Made by a program: the position numbers and the translations under genes. The notes under the pieces are model-generated. The model was not told the DNA's origin. It did not search any database and worked only from the letters and a program-made list of their open reading frames with translations. Below are positions 22,512 through 33,736 of a stretch of DNA of 64,000 nt, piece after piece. Every line of letters begins with the position of its first letter. Positions within the stretch are counted from its first letter, which is position 1. The stretch is from Paracamarosporium sp. OC-R06-R3 (taxonomy: Eukaryota > Ascomycota > Dothideomycetes > Pleosporales > Didymosphaeriaceae): NCBI GenBank assembly GCA_019828545.1, contig JACVRA010000044.1, positions 124,001 to 188,000 of the forward strand. The letters run 5' to 3'.

Positions 22512-22929
22512 GGCGGCGCGATGCTGCTGAGGGCGACCCGAAAGTCTAGCAATCTGAGGAAGACTCTGGGACAGACGGGACCCTCCTCCTCCGGTGGGCC
22601 GCGGCGAGAACTTAGGCCCGATGTCGTTATCTACGGCGAGGTGAAGGAGAGAGCAGGCGCTGACCGCGCCGTTGTTGGGGCTTGACGAGAGGCGCAGACG
22701 GCAGACGAGACAGACTCACCGCGGAATGCCATGATTCTCTCTTGCGGCAGGGCAGCGTCAGCCATCGCAGCCTTTGCCGTTTGTTTCGTGAAAGTCTCCC
22801 GCCTAACCCGCACCGGACTAGGCACGTGCTAGCCTTGGGTGAGCGTTCGGCTCGCAAGCTATCCCGAATTCTGCATGCTCGGCTGCTCTTTTTCTGGCCA
22901 TTGACACTTGCGCAGCACCACACCGCTCC
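22512..22929. promoter_or_regulatory. Divergent promoter between the USP gene and the bL9m gene
   Basis: 418 bp with no TATA box seen. A short minus-strand open segment beginning at 22765 ends at a good GTGAGT donor, but it cannot be joined in frame to the USP gene, so it is treated as leader sequence. Confidence 0.45.
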
Positions 22930-23845
22930 ATGGCATCCATAGCGAGGCCGTCACTGCTGCCGCAGTGCTCATCGTGCATACGGAGGGTGACGCGGACGGG
23001 GCTGGATCAATGGGGGCAGCAGACACGCAATATATCCAAGGCAGCCAAGGAGGCGGAGCGCAACATCGTCGTGAAGCTGCTGCATGACGTGCCGCGGTTT
23101 GGACGCGCAGGTACGACGACGACGGACGGCGGTGCCTGGCGGTCACTAACCATGGACAGGCTCGTATGTTCCCATCAACCCAGCCCTTATGCGAAACCGA
23201 TGGTTTCCCTCGCGCGTCGCCGACTACGTCCCCGCCCTGCAACTGAAGCAATTGAAGGCTCAAGATGTGGACATGGCCCGCGACACTACGTTTGGAGTCA
23301 AGGTGGCTCTGGAGGAGGCTGAGGAGGACAACGATCTCGCGCAACAGCCGAAGCAGCACTATGTGCGGCCAATCGAGATTGAGCTGCTCAGCGTATGCTT
23401 TCTCTCTTACCTCAGTGAGGACGTATCCTGACAAAAGCAGGCCGAACGATCTATGGAACTCGTTGATACCTTCGTGCCGCCCACGATCGACTTCGCACGG
23501 CAGCCCATCGAACAGGAGAAGACGGAGACGAAACGATACGGCGCGTCCGCTGCGGCAGACATCTTGAACGCGGCCATGTCGGCAAGCAAGCCCAAGCCCC
23601 TGGAAAATGCGATTTACGGATCAGTGTCCACTGCAGATATTGTTGCGACGGTCAAGTCCGCACTGGCACACAACGACGAGGCAGCCCGCGTTATCCTCTC
23701 CGAGAACGATGTCAAGTTTATTACCGGCCATGAAGAAGACGATCCATCCCGAGTGAAGCAGCTGGGTACTTTCAAGGTGGAGATCAGGGTGCCAGGTGCC
23801 GAGGAGCCTTTGACCAGACAAGTTCGGGTTCGGGCGAAGGAATAG
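22930..23845 (+). CDS. MRPL50: Mitochondrial large-subunit ribosomal protein bL9m (MRPL50)
   Basis: Three exons, 22930-23110, 23160-23392 and 23441-23845, give 272 aa. The N-terminus is a mitochondrial presequence with Arg and no acidic residue up to about residue 20. The L9 N-terminal fold follows: IVVKLLHDVPRFGRAG, then GSYVPINPALMRNRWFP across the first splice site. The C-terminal part (VKFITGHEEDDPSRVKQLGTF) is typical of fungal MRPL50. It belongs to the mitoribosome large subunit near the L1 stalk. Splice joins are fixed by frame and by the L9 motif. It shares a promoter region with the deubiquitinase gene. Confidence 0.88.
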
Positions 23846-24709
23846 CGAGCTTCAGTGCAAGTCCAAATGCGGACAAGGCAGCAGATATGGCATGAAAAGA
23901 GATGGTGTATGATAAATACTGTTGAGCTGGTTGGAGAGTGTTGGACTCAACCAAATGTTGGCGTGTCACGTTTTGTGTCTACGGGAAATCTACACATGTA
24001 CAATAGGTAGGCGGGGAATACCGCGGGGAGCGTTAACGCGAATGCTTCTCCGTTGGCTGTAAAGATACAATGTAAAAAGGATGTCAACGTTTCTGATCTG
24101 GGCGTGAGGCGTCGTTCGGAGCACGACAGCGCTGAAGAGCCGGCGTCGACGTGGTCTGATTGGCTGGCCAGGATATGGTGATGCTCACGAGGGACGAGAG
24201 ATTGCCGTGCTGGCAGAGCAATTGGCATTCTAGAGTGTTCGGGCAATGGGCAATGCCACCAATGACCATGGACTGCACATGAAATCACAGTGTCCTGACG
24301 CGGAGCATATCGGGCAAAGGGGTGCGCGCAGCAGTTGAGCCGAGCTTCTGTCCGGCTCCGGCGATGACCTAACAGCGCGGCCGTGAAGGTCAGAGGCAGC
24401 CCTAAATGCAGGCTCACCCCAACGTCACAGCCGCTTCAGACTTTTCAGTTACCTACCCACTCTCTCTTATCAGGTAAGCCCGCGTTCTCTCATGATTCGT
24501 TGCCGGGGTGCGTGTTGCTTTTGGGCGCGCCGGCGGTGGGGTTTGCATGGAACGCGCGAAGCAGAACCCCACCTCGAGTGCTCTTTCTTCAACACCGGTG
24601 GATCGCAATTACATCAGTCCTCGACCTTTATATTCTCTGCCTCCGACTTTTCTGACGCACCAATCTTCAACCAGCTTTCCGCTACAACCACATCACAACC
24701 TCAATCACA
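23846..24709 (+). promoter_or_regulatory. Upstream region of the aldolase gene
   Basis: 864 bp between the bL9m stop and the aldolase ATG. Pyrimidine-rich stretches occur at about 24420-24480 and 24640-24700, common in highly expressed fungal genes. No gene seen. Confidence 0.4.
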
Positions 24710-25686
24710 ATGGGTGCCAAAGAGTAAGCCAATGCCCCTCCCCCTCCCCGCCCGGCTGTGGCGTGAGGACGCCATCGGCGATTGAGGATGCCATCAATCC
24801 ATTTCTTCACCCTCCTGGAGCTCGCCCACCGCGGATTCCATCTGCAACACTGCTGACTTGCCCAGCGTTCTCTCCCGCAAGGCCGGTGTCATCACTGGTG
24901 ACGATGTCCTCAAGCTGTTCCAGCACGCAAAGGAGAACGGCTATGCCATCCCCGCCATCAACGTCACTTCCAGCTCCACTGTAGTGGCCTCTCTCGAGGC
25001 TGCTCGTGACAAGAACAGCCCCATCATCCTCCAGACCTCGCAAGGCGGTGCCGCTTTCTTCGCCGGCAAGGGCGTAGACAACAAGGACCAGGCGGCCTCC
25101 ATCGCCGGTGCTGTCGCGGCCGCTCACTACATCCGCTCCGTTGCCCCCGTCTACGGCGTTCCCGTCGTGCTGTAAGTGTTTTTTTGCGACGCTATCAGCT
25201 GCTCAAGCTTACACAATCCCAGACACACCGACCACTGCGCAAAGAAGCTTTTGCCGTGGCTCGATGGCATGCTCGATGCCGACGAGGCCTACTTCAAGCT
25301 GCACGGCGAGCCTCTTTTCTCTTCCCACATGATCGATCTGTCCGAGGAGCCCGTAGACTGGAACATCCAGACTACTGCCAAGTACCTCCAGCGTGCTGCT
25401 CCCATGAAGCAGTGGCTCGAGATGGAGATCGGGTGCGTTCCCAGAAAGCGCCATACCTCAGAAATTAAATGCTAACTTTCGTCTATAGTATCACTGGTGG
25501 TGAGGAAGATGGTGTGAACAACGAGGGTAATTTTCACCAACAATATGCGCGGTACCAACGCTGACTTAGCCCCTAGACGTTGACAACAATTCCCTCTACA
25601 CCCAGCCCGAAGACATCTACGAGATCTACAAGACCCTCTCTCCCATCTCCCCGTACTTCTCCATCGCCGCCGGTTTCGGCAACGTT

Positions 25687-25719
<33 letters not shown>

Positions 25720-26091
25720 CAGCCTGTGCTCCTCAAGAAGCACCAGGAATTCGTCAAGGAACAGATCAAGGCCAAGGAGGAGAAGCCTGTCTTCCTCGTC
25801 TTCCACGGTGGTAGCGGTAGCTCTGTTGACGACTTCCGCGAGGCTATCTCATATGGTGTCGTCAAGGTCAACCTCGACACTGACTTGCAGTGGGCGTACA
25901 GCAACGGTTTCCGCGACTACTTCAAGAGCAAGGAGGGCTACCTCAAGACCCAGGTCGGTAACCCTGAGGGTGAGGACAAGCCCAACAAGAAGTACTACGA
26001 CCCCCGTGTCTGGGTACGCGAAGGTGAGAAGACCATGACCAAGCGTGTCAACGTCGCGCTCGACGACTTCTACACTGCCGGAAAGTTGTAG
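24710..26091 (+). CDS. FBA1: Fructose-bisphosphate aldolase, class II (zinc-dependent)
   Basis: Five exons, 24710-24723, 24866-25171, 25223-25432, 25489-25526 and 25577-26091, encode 360 aa, the usual fungal length. Exon 1 is only 14 nt (MGAK plus two bases). The product reads DVLSRKAGVITGDDVLKLFQ, then INVTSSSTVVASLEAA. Zinc and active-site regions are HTDHCAKKLLPWLDG, AAGFGNVHGVYKPG and VFHGGSGSS, and VKVNLDTDLQWAY holds another active-site segment. The enzyme cleaves fructose 1,6-bisphosphate to glyceraldehyde 3-phosphate and dihydroxyacetone phosphate in the cytosol. Introns are concentrated in the first half, and the 38-nt fourth exon is unusually short. Codon use is strongly biased to C-ending codons, as expected for high expression. 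Confidence 0.96.
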
Positions 26092-26563
26092 ATGTTTCAG
26101 TAATTGAGGAAGAGCTATGTTAGAGTGGTTTGCAATGTTAAAAGCTCTGGATTGGTGCACGAACTTATGACTGGATGAAGTTTAGGATATCAATAGCAGC
26201 AAATATGCTGGGCATTTAGTGTTAGTGGAATTGAATACACTTCGAATGTAACATTCTGTTGAACATGAGAAATCGTATGCTTTGCAAGTCATTGCCTGAT
26301 ACGATTTTATCATCCATGCATCCGCCTCTATCCGAGATCGGCAGCATGATGTCACCGCAAGTAAGTCGCGACTTCACGTCAAGGTATGGTTACCGCGTAC
26401 AGCAAGTTCCAGGCATATTTCTTTCGTCACATTGATGCTCTTTGCTTCTTGATATAAACCCATCTCTTACCATCCCTAAATCCTACACACCCTACAAATT
26501 TCAACATCACGTCTCAAGCATTGCCCACCTAACTCACCTTGAATTTCACCAAACGCATTAAAC
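26092..26563 (+). promoter_or_regulatory. Upstream region of the 155-aa protein gene with a TATA box
   Basis: TATAAA at 26453-26458 lies 106-111 nt before the ATG. A CRE-like site TCACGTCA (one mismatch to the palindrome) is at 26374-26381. No other gene seen. Confidence 0.5.
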
Positions 26564-27116
26564 ATGACGGGAACTGGATCGCAAACTGGCGAGGGTCTGG
26601 GCGCTGCTATCAAAAAAGGTGTCGGTATGGTCCACGTACGTATTACCTTCCAAACTTGATCTTTTAGGTCCACTCTTTGTTAATCGCCAATTACTTCGCC
26701 AACGTACTTATGTTCTACAGGGTACCGGAGAAGCTATCCGCGGAAACTTCAATGCAGCAGTAGATTCAGCAACCGGCGACCATGAGTCCGCACAGCGCCA
26801 GCAAAACATCGCCTCACGGGGAGTGGACGAGTTCGAGCACGGTCATTACCATGGCACCGGAGCGGGTGTGACACCTGTGGATACGGATCGCGAGCGTGTC
26901 AACCGAGCGGTACAAGGCGAATCCGCGACTGTTGGATCGACAAATTATGGTCCGCATGGGACGAACGTCGGCAACAAACTTGATCCGCGGTTCGACTCTG
27001 ACATCGATCACCGTGGCCCTGTTACCGGCAGCACAAATGCAGGACCTCATTCGACGAACGTCGGAAACAGGGTTGATCCCAGGGTTGATGATGGTGAGGT
27101 TGGGCTGAGGAGATAG
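26564..27116 (+). CDS. Small hydrophilic conserved fungal protein with a two-fold internal repeat, 155 aa
   Basis: Exon 1 is 26564-26635 and exon 2 26721-27116; the join gives GVGMVHGTGEAIRGNFNAA. The protein is hydrophilic, with no signal peptide, membrane span or Cys. The segment GTGEAIRGNFNAAVDSATGD is of a kind seen in several small fungal stress or conidial proteins, but I cannot name it. The C-terminal half holds two copies of a motif of the form GSTNxGPHxTNVGNxxDPRxD, about 28 residues apart. A TATA box and a CRE-like site precede the gene. Role unknown; protection under stress is a guess. Confidence 0.75.
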
Positions 27117-27563
27117 AGGATCACTAGTAAAGCACCAGGCGCATCGTACCCTATTTTATAATCTTTCAGACCCCGATACGATATAATGATACCATCTCCA
27201 CACCACATCGCACACTTTATTTCCTTTGCTCTTTCTTTCTTACTGATATATCAGACTATCCAGCTGCTCAATTCGACGGACCATCCGAACCAGGTAAGCC
27301 CAAGCGCCGAGACAGCTATCACCGATCAAGCGTCGATTTGTCTACAACTCTACCTAGAGCGTCATCTGAGAGGATCGATCCGGCAGCCCTATCACCATTT
27401 GATCTCCACAGAGACCACCATGAACTGCCTGGTGGTACTCGCCACCACCCGTCTAATACCTTGATTTCTGGAGTGAGCGCAGCAGAAGCCGTTCTACGCA
27501 CGATTTCAGAGCCGTCTCCAGTGCTGCGTATACCCGAAAAGCAACCACAAGTAGATTCAAATC

Positions 27564-28004
27564 ATGGTGCATGATATTGATGCTGACAGCATCTTCCAGT
27601 CGATTACACAAAATCATGGTTCCATAGCATTGATACTAACCCGACAAGCTCGACTCTCTCCCGCCGAAGTAGACACCACCCAAGCAAATATACTCAACGC
27701 TCCAAAGCGCTCGGAGACGGAGACTCACATCGCGATAAGCATCCTCTTTGGTGCCTCCCATCCCCGTGATCTGCGGCCTAGGAATAAAGGCTTCCTGCTC
27801 CTGAACGACCCTAGTAACTATCGAAATCCTAGACACAGTGCCGATCGCGGTTCTGGTGCAGGCGTGTCTGCGAGTGACGGGAGGGAGAAGGGAAAGGAGG
27901 CATCGGCCTTGGACACTAAAGTGGTTTCGAGGGCTGCTGTTACCGAGCAGGATGTGGAGGAGGGAGGGATGGCTGAGCAGGGTAGGGTTGAGGGGACTAA
28001 ATAG
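27564..28004 (+). CDS. Doubtful ORF, 146 aa, unknown
   Basis: An ATG-started frame reads MVHDIDADSIFQSITQNHG and ends in a hydrophilic tail rich in Glu, Gly and Lys. No domain is recognisable. The segment just upstream (about 27360-27545) is open in another frame with a protein-like composition (ISGVSAAEAVLRTISEPSP), so a spliced gene could exist. I found no splice pair that joins the two in frame with a proper start codon. It may be a small lineage-specific gene or chance. Confidence 0.25.
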   Translation: MVHDIDADSIFQSITQNHGSIALILTRQARLSPAEVDTTQANILNAPKRSETETHIAISILFGASHPRDLRPRNKGFLLLNDPSNYRNPRHSADRGSGAGVSASDGREKGKEASALDTKVVSRAAVTEQDVEEGGMAEQGRVEGTK

Positions 28005-28214
28005 TCCAGGGCTACATAGAGTATGCATGGTCTTGCTTAGTCGTGATCTGGTTTGGCATGGTGAAAGGTACTTGAAAGCGTAGAGGCGGTGGTAGTGTGA
28101 GTTAGTGGTGTCGATAGTTTATTGAGATCCTTACTATCTTTCCGAAATTTGTTCTGTGCTGCTGAGGAAGTAGAGAGGTAATGTGGGTGACGATGTGAGT
28201 AGAAAAAAAGGAGA

Positions 28215-28240
28215 GGGAATGGGGGTGGGGGCGGGGGCGG
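28215..28240 (+). other. G-quadruplex-type G-run cluster
   Basis: Four runs of three or more G separated by loops of 3, 1 and 1 nt fit the intramolecular G-quadruplex pattern. Function, if any, is unknown. Confidence 0.6.
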
Positions 28241-28362
28241 CTACCTACTCAGACGACCAGTTAAACGAAAAACATAACAGCGGGTATTCGCTAATCGCTA
28301 CCGACTTAAATACTAATCCACCGAAACTCTAGTAAATGAATCCCGCCTTCTCCAGACCGCCG

Positions 28363-28423
28363 AGTACGAGGGATGCACGTACTCACCCTTTATTACCATC
28401 CCAACCTTTATGGGCACAAAACC
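28363..28423. repeat. Dispersed repeat fragment, copy B (RIP-like)
   Basis: Partner of 14266-14326 in the same orientation, with 52 of 61 positions identical and all nine differences transitions. The flanks lose similarity quickly, so only a core remains detectable by eye. Confidence 0.75.
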
Positions 28424-28799
28424 GCCTGAGTCTTGATTTGATAAAATAAGACCTAGATAGTAAATGAACGCTATATCAGCTATACTAATTAGCGTAAGGA
28501 GATAGTCCGCTTCTAGCTTCTTCTTGCTCGTCTCTATTACTTGCACCTGCGGCTCTTCTGCCCATTTGTATCCTGTTTCGTGGAGGCCTGAGGTGGTGAG
28601 TAAAGTCTTCCGTGAGTACGTGTGTGTGAGGTGCGAGTGGGTGGATTGCTTACTTGAGGGTGGGTTGCTGTTATCGCGAGGAGGGATCGGGGGAGGAAGC
28701 TATCTTGCGATCAAGGTATTGTCGACTTAGACTGCCGCACGCTTTGGTGGTACGAACTAGCGAGCTTCGCATATCATATGGATGAAATGTTGACGACCA

Positions 28800-31692
28800 T
28801 TACTTCTTTTGTTCGGAGTCCGCAATAGCGTCCTCGAGCACTTCCATGATGGCTTTATAACGTTTCTTCTTGGCGATATCATACGGCGTTACTCTCCTTA
28901 ATGCCATGGGACTTGCTGCCGCTTTGCGTAAGGGGTTGGCACCCTTAGAGAGGAGGTATTTTACCATCTCGGTATCGTGGCGGTTGACTGCCCAATGTAT
29001 TGGTCTCCAAAGTCCCCGCACGGAAAGTGAACGATCGTTCTCGGCTTCTTCTTCATCGACCTCCATCCCTCCTTCAATCAGAGCTTTCAAGACAGGGAGG
29101 CTACCCCGCTTTGCGGCAAGACTGCATATACTCAGTTCATTTCCAGTAACATCAAGTACCCATCTCGTACGGCTTTTGAGGAGAAGCTTCACGACCTCGT
29201 GGTAACCCATCGTCACGGCAAGCCGAATTATATTCTTGTCCCTTACGAGGTCAGGATCAAGATCCACCATCAATCCAACCATTTCTGTATTGCTTTTAAG
29301 ACATGCTTCCCAAAAAGGACAGTGCGTTTTGGAATGCGGGTAACTACAGGGGCAAATTTTGGAGCCAAATCCAACGAGCAGCTTAGCTGCGTCTTCGTGT
29401 CCGGTTTGGGCCCAATTTTTGTTCAGAGTGTGCCACAATGGCGTTAGTATTTTAGGAGTAAGTTCGTAATTGACCTCGAGTCCATTTATCAGCAGGAAAT
29501 GTATGATTGGAATCAGATCATCTAATTCTGCCGCTTTGAATCGTTCCATCGTTTTCAGGTCCATCGATCGCAATCGTTCTCGAAACGCCAAATCAGACTG
29601 GATCCTGGCCAACAACGTCTTCGGTGATTTCCAATCATCAGACACCAAAGTGGGGAGTTCATCGCGATCCAGCTCTAATAGTGGCCAGGGTTGATGCTGT
29701 TCCATGACTTGGGTAATTGATCTCAGGCAGATCTCAGAAAACGAAGAACAATCTCCAGTTTTCAACTTAGCTGGCCACTTTAATCTACCTTGCCACGCAT
29801 CTGGCCTTCCCGTATACTTCCTGGAGTGTTCTATGTGCTTAATTTCTAAAATAGCCCTGGTGTTCTCGTTGAAATCAGGGTTGTCAACTCTGTCATTTTG
29901 TGGTGCTTTATTTTCATCCTCGAACCGGAACACTTCTCGCGCTGGGCCTGCGCTAGATTCTTGCGAGTGTGCTGTCTTATCATGCTGGTGCACATTGTTT
30001 GCTTTGCTTCGAGATGGAAGTGTTCCGTCGTTCTCAGATTTCGGAATCCGTATAATCGTAGAGCCATGTAAAGATTCTTCCTGCGGTCGAGGAAAGTTTG
30101 CGGCCGGTACCGGAGTTGTTAGGGACGTGGCTGTGTCAGCATCGAAGGACGCTGCCCAAGCCTCATCATCCGATGCAGCATCCGACGACAGCTCCAAGTC
30201 TTGGTCAGATGAGCAACACTCGCCACAAAACGTAACCCGATTCTTTTCATTCTTGTTCTTATGGTCATATCTTGCGATTGATGTGGATATTGACTGAGCT
30301 GTACTGCGCGAGGCAGGCTCGAAGACGACCATCTCCCGAATCCACTTAGATACTTCTTTCTCAGACTGCAATCCCTGGCCATCGAGCATATCGGTCCATT
30401 CTAAAACGATTTCGACGTTCTCATGAAACCTAGGTTGTCCGGAATTGGAGCTCATCCGCTGGCGAAGGTCCTGAACAGTGAACCCTTTGAGAACAGTCAA
30501 CATCTCGAGGAACACGCATCCTAGCGCCCACACATCGGATGACGAGTTTCGCTTCTGATGGTTAGCTACCTCTGGGGCGCAGTATGTATATGATTTCGCA
30601 GAGTCAGCCGTGGTTGTACTTCTAGACAAGTTCGCCCAGTCTAATGAGATGCCGAAGTCTGTGAAATAGACCTCAGGACCTTTCACTAGTATGTTATCAG
30701 GCTTGACATCTCGGTGCCGTATCTTGCTCTCATGCAAGAAATGCAATGCATGTGCTAGGCATCCGAAAAAGGAACGAAGGGTACTCTGGTGCTTATTGTC
30801 GTCGGCTACAATGGCATAATAAGCGGAAAGATCGCACTCGGCAACAGGCGACATAAGAAGACCAAAGCTCTTGTGGTCGGTGTAACTGGCTACTAGTTCC
30901 ACACAGTGATGGTGATTGATACGTTGTAGCACTTGCAGCTCGGTCATGAAGCTCTGTACTTCGCGGTGGTTTGTCTTCGTTCTTGGGAATGTTTTCAGCG
31001 CAAATGTGCGTCCGCTGAGTAGACTAACAGCCTCGTATACGGTTCCGAACCCGCCTCGGCCGAGCCTTCCCTTGATAGCGAACGGTAGTTCCTCATCTTT
31101 CTTGAAGTGCGTGTGTTTCTTGACGGTAGAGCTTTCCAAACTCATTGCTTTCGTGCTAGTGATCGCTTAGCTTGGTCCCCAAAAAGTCCAAAGATGGCTG
31201 TACAGCTTACAGGACAATGTTCTGCTGTTCCACGAAACGGCGTCGGTGGTAAGTGGACAATGATTGAGGCAACTGTGAGATGTTGAAAGGTAGCCATAGA
31301 TCGTTCAATCCGAGATCCAAGAACGAATCAATTGCTTCCAGTTGGCCAATAAGTCGGAGAACTGTATATATGCGCGGAATTCGACTCCAAGAGTCGCGAT
31401 CCGATGACTTCAGACGTGCCGCGATGTCGCTCAAGTCCTGGTCTGTATAGGATGTCCTCGACGTTTCGCCTTCCTCAAAATAGTCTCCGAGGCTGTATTT
31501 TTGTTTGAAGGTAGGCACTATGCGATCTGGCAAATGTGAACGACGTCGAAAGGGTGAAGGACTAAGTGGAGGGGCAGGTGCAGCTTCCTGGTCGACAGGC
31601 TGAGAAGACAAGTCCTCGTGGGAATGAGAGGCCAGCCTTGGTGAGCTAGACATAACTTGATCCTGAGGATATGGCTGTTGTGAAGGTACCAT
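28800..31692 (-). CDS. Serine/threonine protein kinase with C-terminal ankyrin-type repeats, 945 aa
   Basis: Exon 1 is 31692-31211 and exon 2 31155-28800; the 55-nt intron joins EQQNIVL to TKAMSLESSTVKKH. Residues 1-160 form an N-terminal region (VPTFKQKYSLGDYFEEGE, WSRIPRIYTVLRLIGQLEAI) seen in fungal kinases of this type. The kinase domain has the P-loop GRLGRGGFGTVYEA, the Lys in FALKTF, catalytic HRDVKPDN, DFG and the CAPEVA activation-segment end, so it looks active. A Ser- and charge-rich linker of about 250 residues follows. The last 300 residues carry ankyrin-like units (LAVTMGYHEVVKLLLKSR, WRPIHWAVNRHDTEMVKYLL). Such kinases are numerous and variable in Pezizomycotina and some border NLR or HET repertoires; the target is unknown. 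Confidence 0.88.
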
Positions 31693-32408
31693 ACTCGGAT
31701 CCTGATGGCTTAGAGTACGAATGTTATCTTCTTCGCTCTCTGTCGCGTTAGGAATGAAAGTTGAGGAGGAACAAGTAGAAAAAGGGGATCATGAAGCGGG
31801 GTGGGAAAGACATGCAAGTGCCTCGTATTGCTTATTCCAGCCCCCTCAGCTGCATACGTGGGATGGTATTGGTGCCAGCCTGACCCAGCTGATGTTAGAA
31901 GCAGCTAATCAAGCATATCGGGAAGAGCTGCGGGGGCGGTATACTATAAAAAAACGACTCTGAGTATCCTAATAAAGTTAATTTCAGCCGGGCCCGTTTT
32001 TTATGGCTGTTAATACTATCTATTACTACAGTTAGTCCGGCCTCCAACAAACGTCCTAGTCATATGTAACTAAAAGTGTTCTTTTAACTGTACCTAAAAG
32101 TAGCACGATAAAACTCCTGAATATCGTATAATCTCCCTTAACAGATAGCAGAGTAGGAGAGAAGCGCTATATTCAAGATCCAATGATTGTATGTGTTAGA
32201 CCACTTACCAAGTAAATTAATTATAGTAGGTGTACACAGGTACGGCAACAGCTTTACTGCACCACCTCAAGACTTTGTTTTCTTCAAATCCAAGTCGCCT
32301 GACTACCACCTCCCATGACTCTTCCCAAGTAGGCTCATAATTGCACGTTCTATCGTGACTCATGCCACCCTAACATAGTGTCTGAACAACGAACCGCTCC
32401 ATTACCCT
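31693..32408. repeat. AT-rich degraded repeat-like region
   Basis: After about 250 bp of likely promoter for the kinase gene, 31940-32260 is AT-rich with dense stops and TA-rich words in all frames. Neighbouring intergenic DNA is less so. This resembles RIP-mutated transposon remains. No terminal repeats or coding relic could be recognised. Confidence 0.45.
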
Positions 32409-33736
32409 CTAGTCTCCGTTCAACCTCTCTTTTTCGTTCTTCACAATGGTATTTACTTCCTCTTCAATACTACGCTCACGTGGGTTCCACCCCAACAATT
32501 CCTTCAACCTTCTTGCCTCGCCCCTCGAATTCAATCCCCAACTAATACTCTCAAAACCCGCAACTTTTTTCGCGGTCTCCTCATCCAAGTCTTCCGTCTC
32601 GGCATCCTTGATGAACCCTTGCTTCGCAGCGGATTCAGCGATGCGCCTGGAAAGGTCAGACCAGTAATGTTCGCCGTTCTCCGTGAAGTAGTAACCCTTG
32701 TCACCCCACAAGCCGTCGTCGGTCTTGCGCGCGACGGCAGCCTCGACGAGCAGCACAAATGCGCGAGATAGGTCGTACACATGGATGTTGTTCCAGCGCG
32801 CTTTGCCGGCGCCGATTATAGGCGCTTTACCGCGTTGGAGAGTCAGTTTGGCAAGCTCGTAGACTTGGCGGCCACGGGTCAGGGAGGGGCCTCGACCATC
32901 TCCTGGTTGCTGTTAGCATGCTGTTCGTTGTGAGGGGCAGGGGGTTTGGGCTCAGATAGGGAAGACACACCGTATATCGTTGGTGGACACACGATTGCCG
33001 TCTTGACAGCATCGCCGTGCTTGATTCCGCAGTCGAGCACGATTTCGTCGACGTTCCTGTGGAAGGCTTCGCTGGGGAGATTTACAAGCTCGTCGACGCC
33101 TTCGAGGTCGTTGAAGACTTTGTCGGAAGTCTCGCCGAGCTTGCCGTCGCGCGTGTCGAAGTAGGTGAGGATACCGGTGCCGCCTGTGTGGAGCCAGTAT
33201 CCTGGGTTTGATTTGGTGTGCCCTTTGGTGAGGCCTTCTGCGATGGCGTTGGCCGCGTTGACGTTGTCGGAGGCGTCTGCTGTGTCTAGAAGGCGTTAGT
33301 ATGTGCATCTCGTTAGGCATGTGCTGTAATCGCACGACTTCAATGACGGAAGTTGGAAGCTGTTAGTACGCCTCTCTGTTTCTGTGTGTCTTGAAAGAGC
33401 ATAGTGCACGATGTGTCTTCCTCTCTCATCCTTGACCTTCCAAAAAAAACTAGTACTTACGGATCACGATATCTGCTTTGGAGCTTTCCTCCTTGAGTAG
33501 GTTGGTGGAATCATTGTCGCCTTGCACAATTCGCACATTGGGAAATTTTGAGGTCACTTGCTTGCCCTTTTCCTGAGTACGGACGAGAGCCGTGTACTCG
33601 TAATCTGGGTGCTTGTTGTAGAGTTCGTGTAGGGTGTCGCCGCCGATATAGCCGGTTGCTCCGGTGCTGTTGGAATAGTTAACTATCTTGTTGTTATGTG
33701 GAAGGCTTGAGTGCTTTACATGAAAATTTTGACCAT
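32409..33736 (-). CDS. NAD(P)-binding extended SDR, epimerase/dehydratase-like, 343 aa
   Basis: Four exons, 33736-33720, 33666-33461, 33285-32971 and 32902-32409. Exon 1 is only 17 nt and the first splice completes MVKIFITGATGYIGG, the Rossmann TGxxGxxG motif. Later splices give SKADIVIHTADASDNVNAAN and AIVCPPTIYGDGRGPSLTRG. PPTIYG is the substrate-loop motif common in extended SDRs. HVYDLSRAFVLLVEAAV and LLGWNPRERSIEEEV are typical of the C-terminal half. The catalytic Tyr-X3-Lys is not obvious, as in atypical NmrA-like or DUF-type members, so activity is uncertain. It is divergent from the classical SDR gene at 34258. Confidence 0.85.

Larger units (their letters stand above)
27117..28799. 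other. Mostly non-coding stretch with repeat debris and one doubtful ORF
   Basis: The only candidate coding sequence is listed at 27564-28004. Beyond it, 28215-28240 is a G-rich run and 28363-28423 is copy B of a mutated repeat. From about 28260 to 28520 the sequence is AT-rich with many stops in all frames, as in decayed repeats. Confidence 0.5.

Noticed and set aside
22720..22765. Possible upstream coding exon of the USP gene (start at 22765, good GTGAGT donor)
   Set aside because: No acceptor between it and 22511 joins in frame without a stop; the ATG at 22511 has a strong context and the expected membrane anchor.
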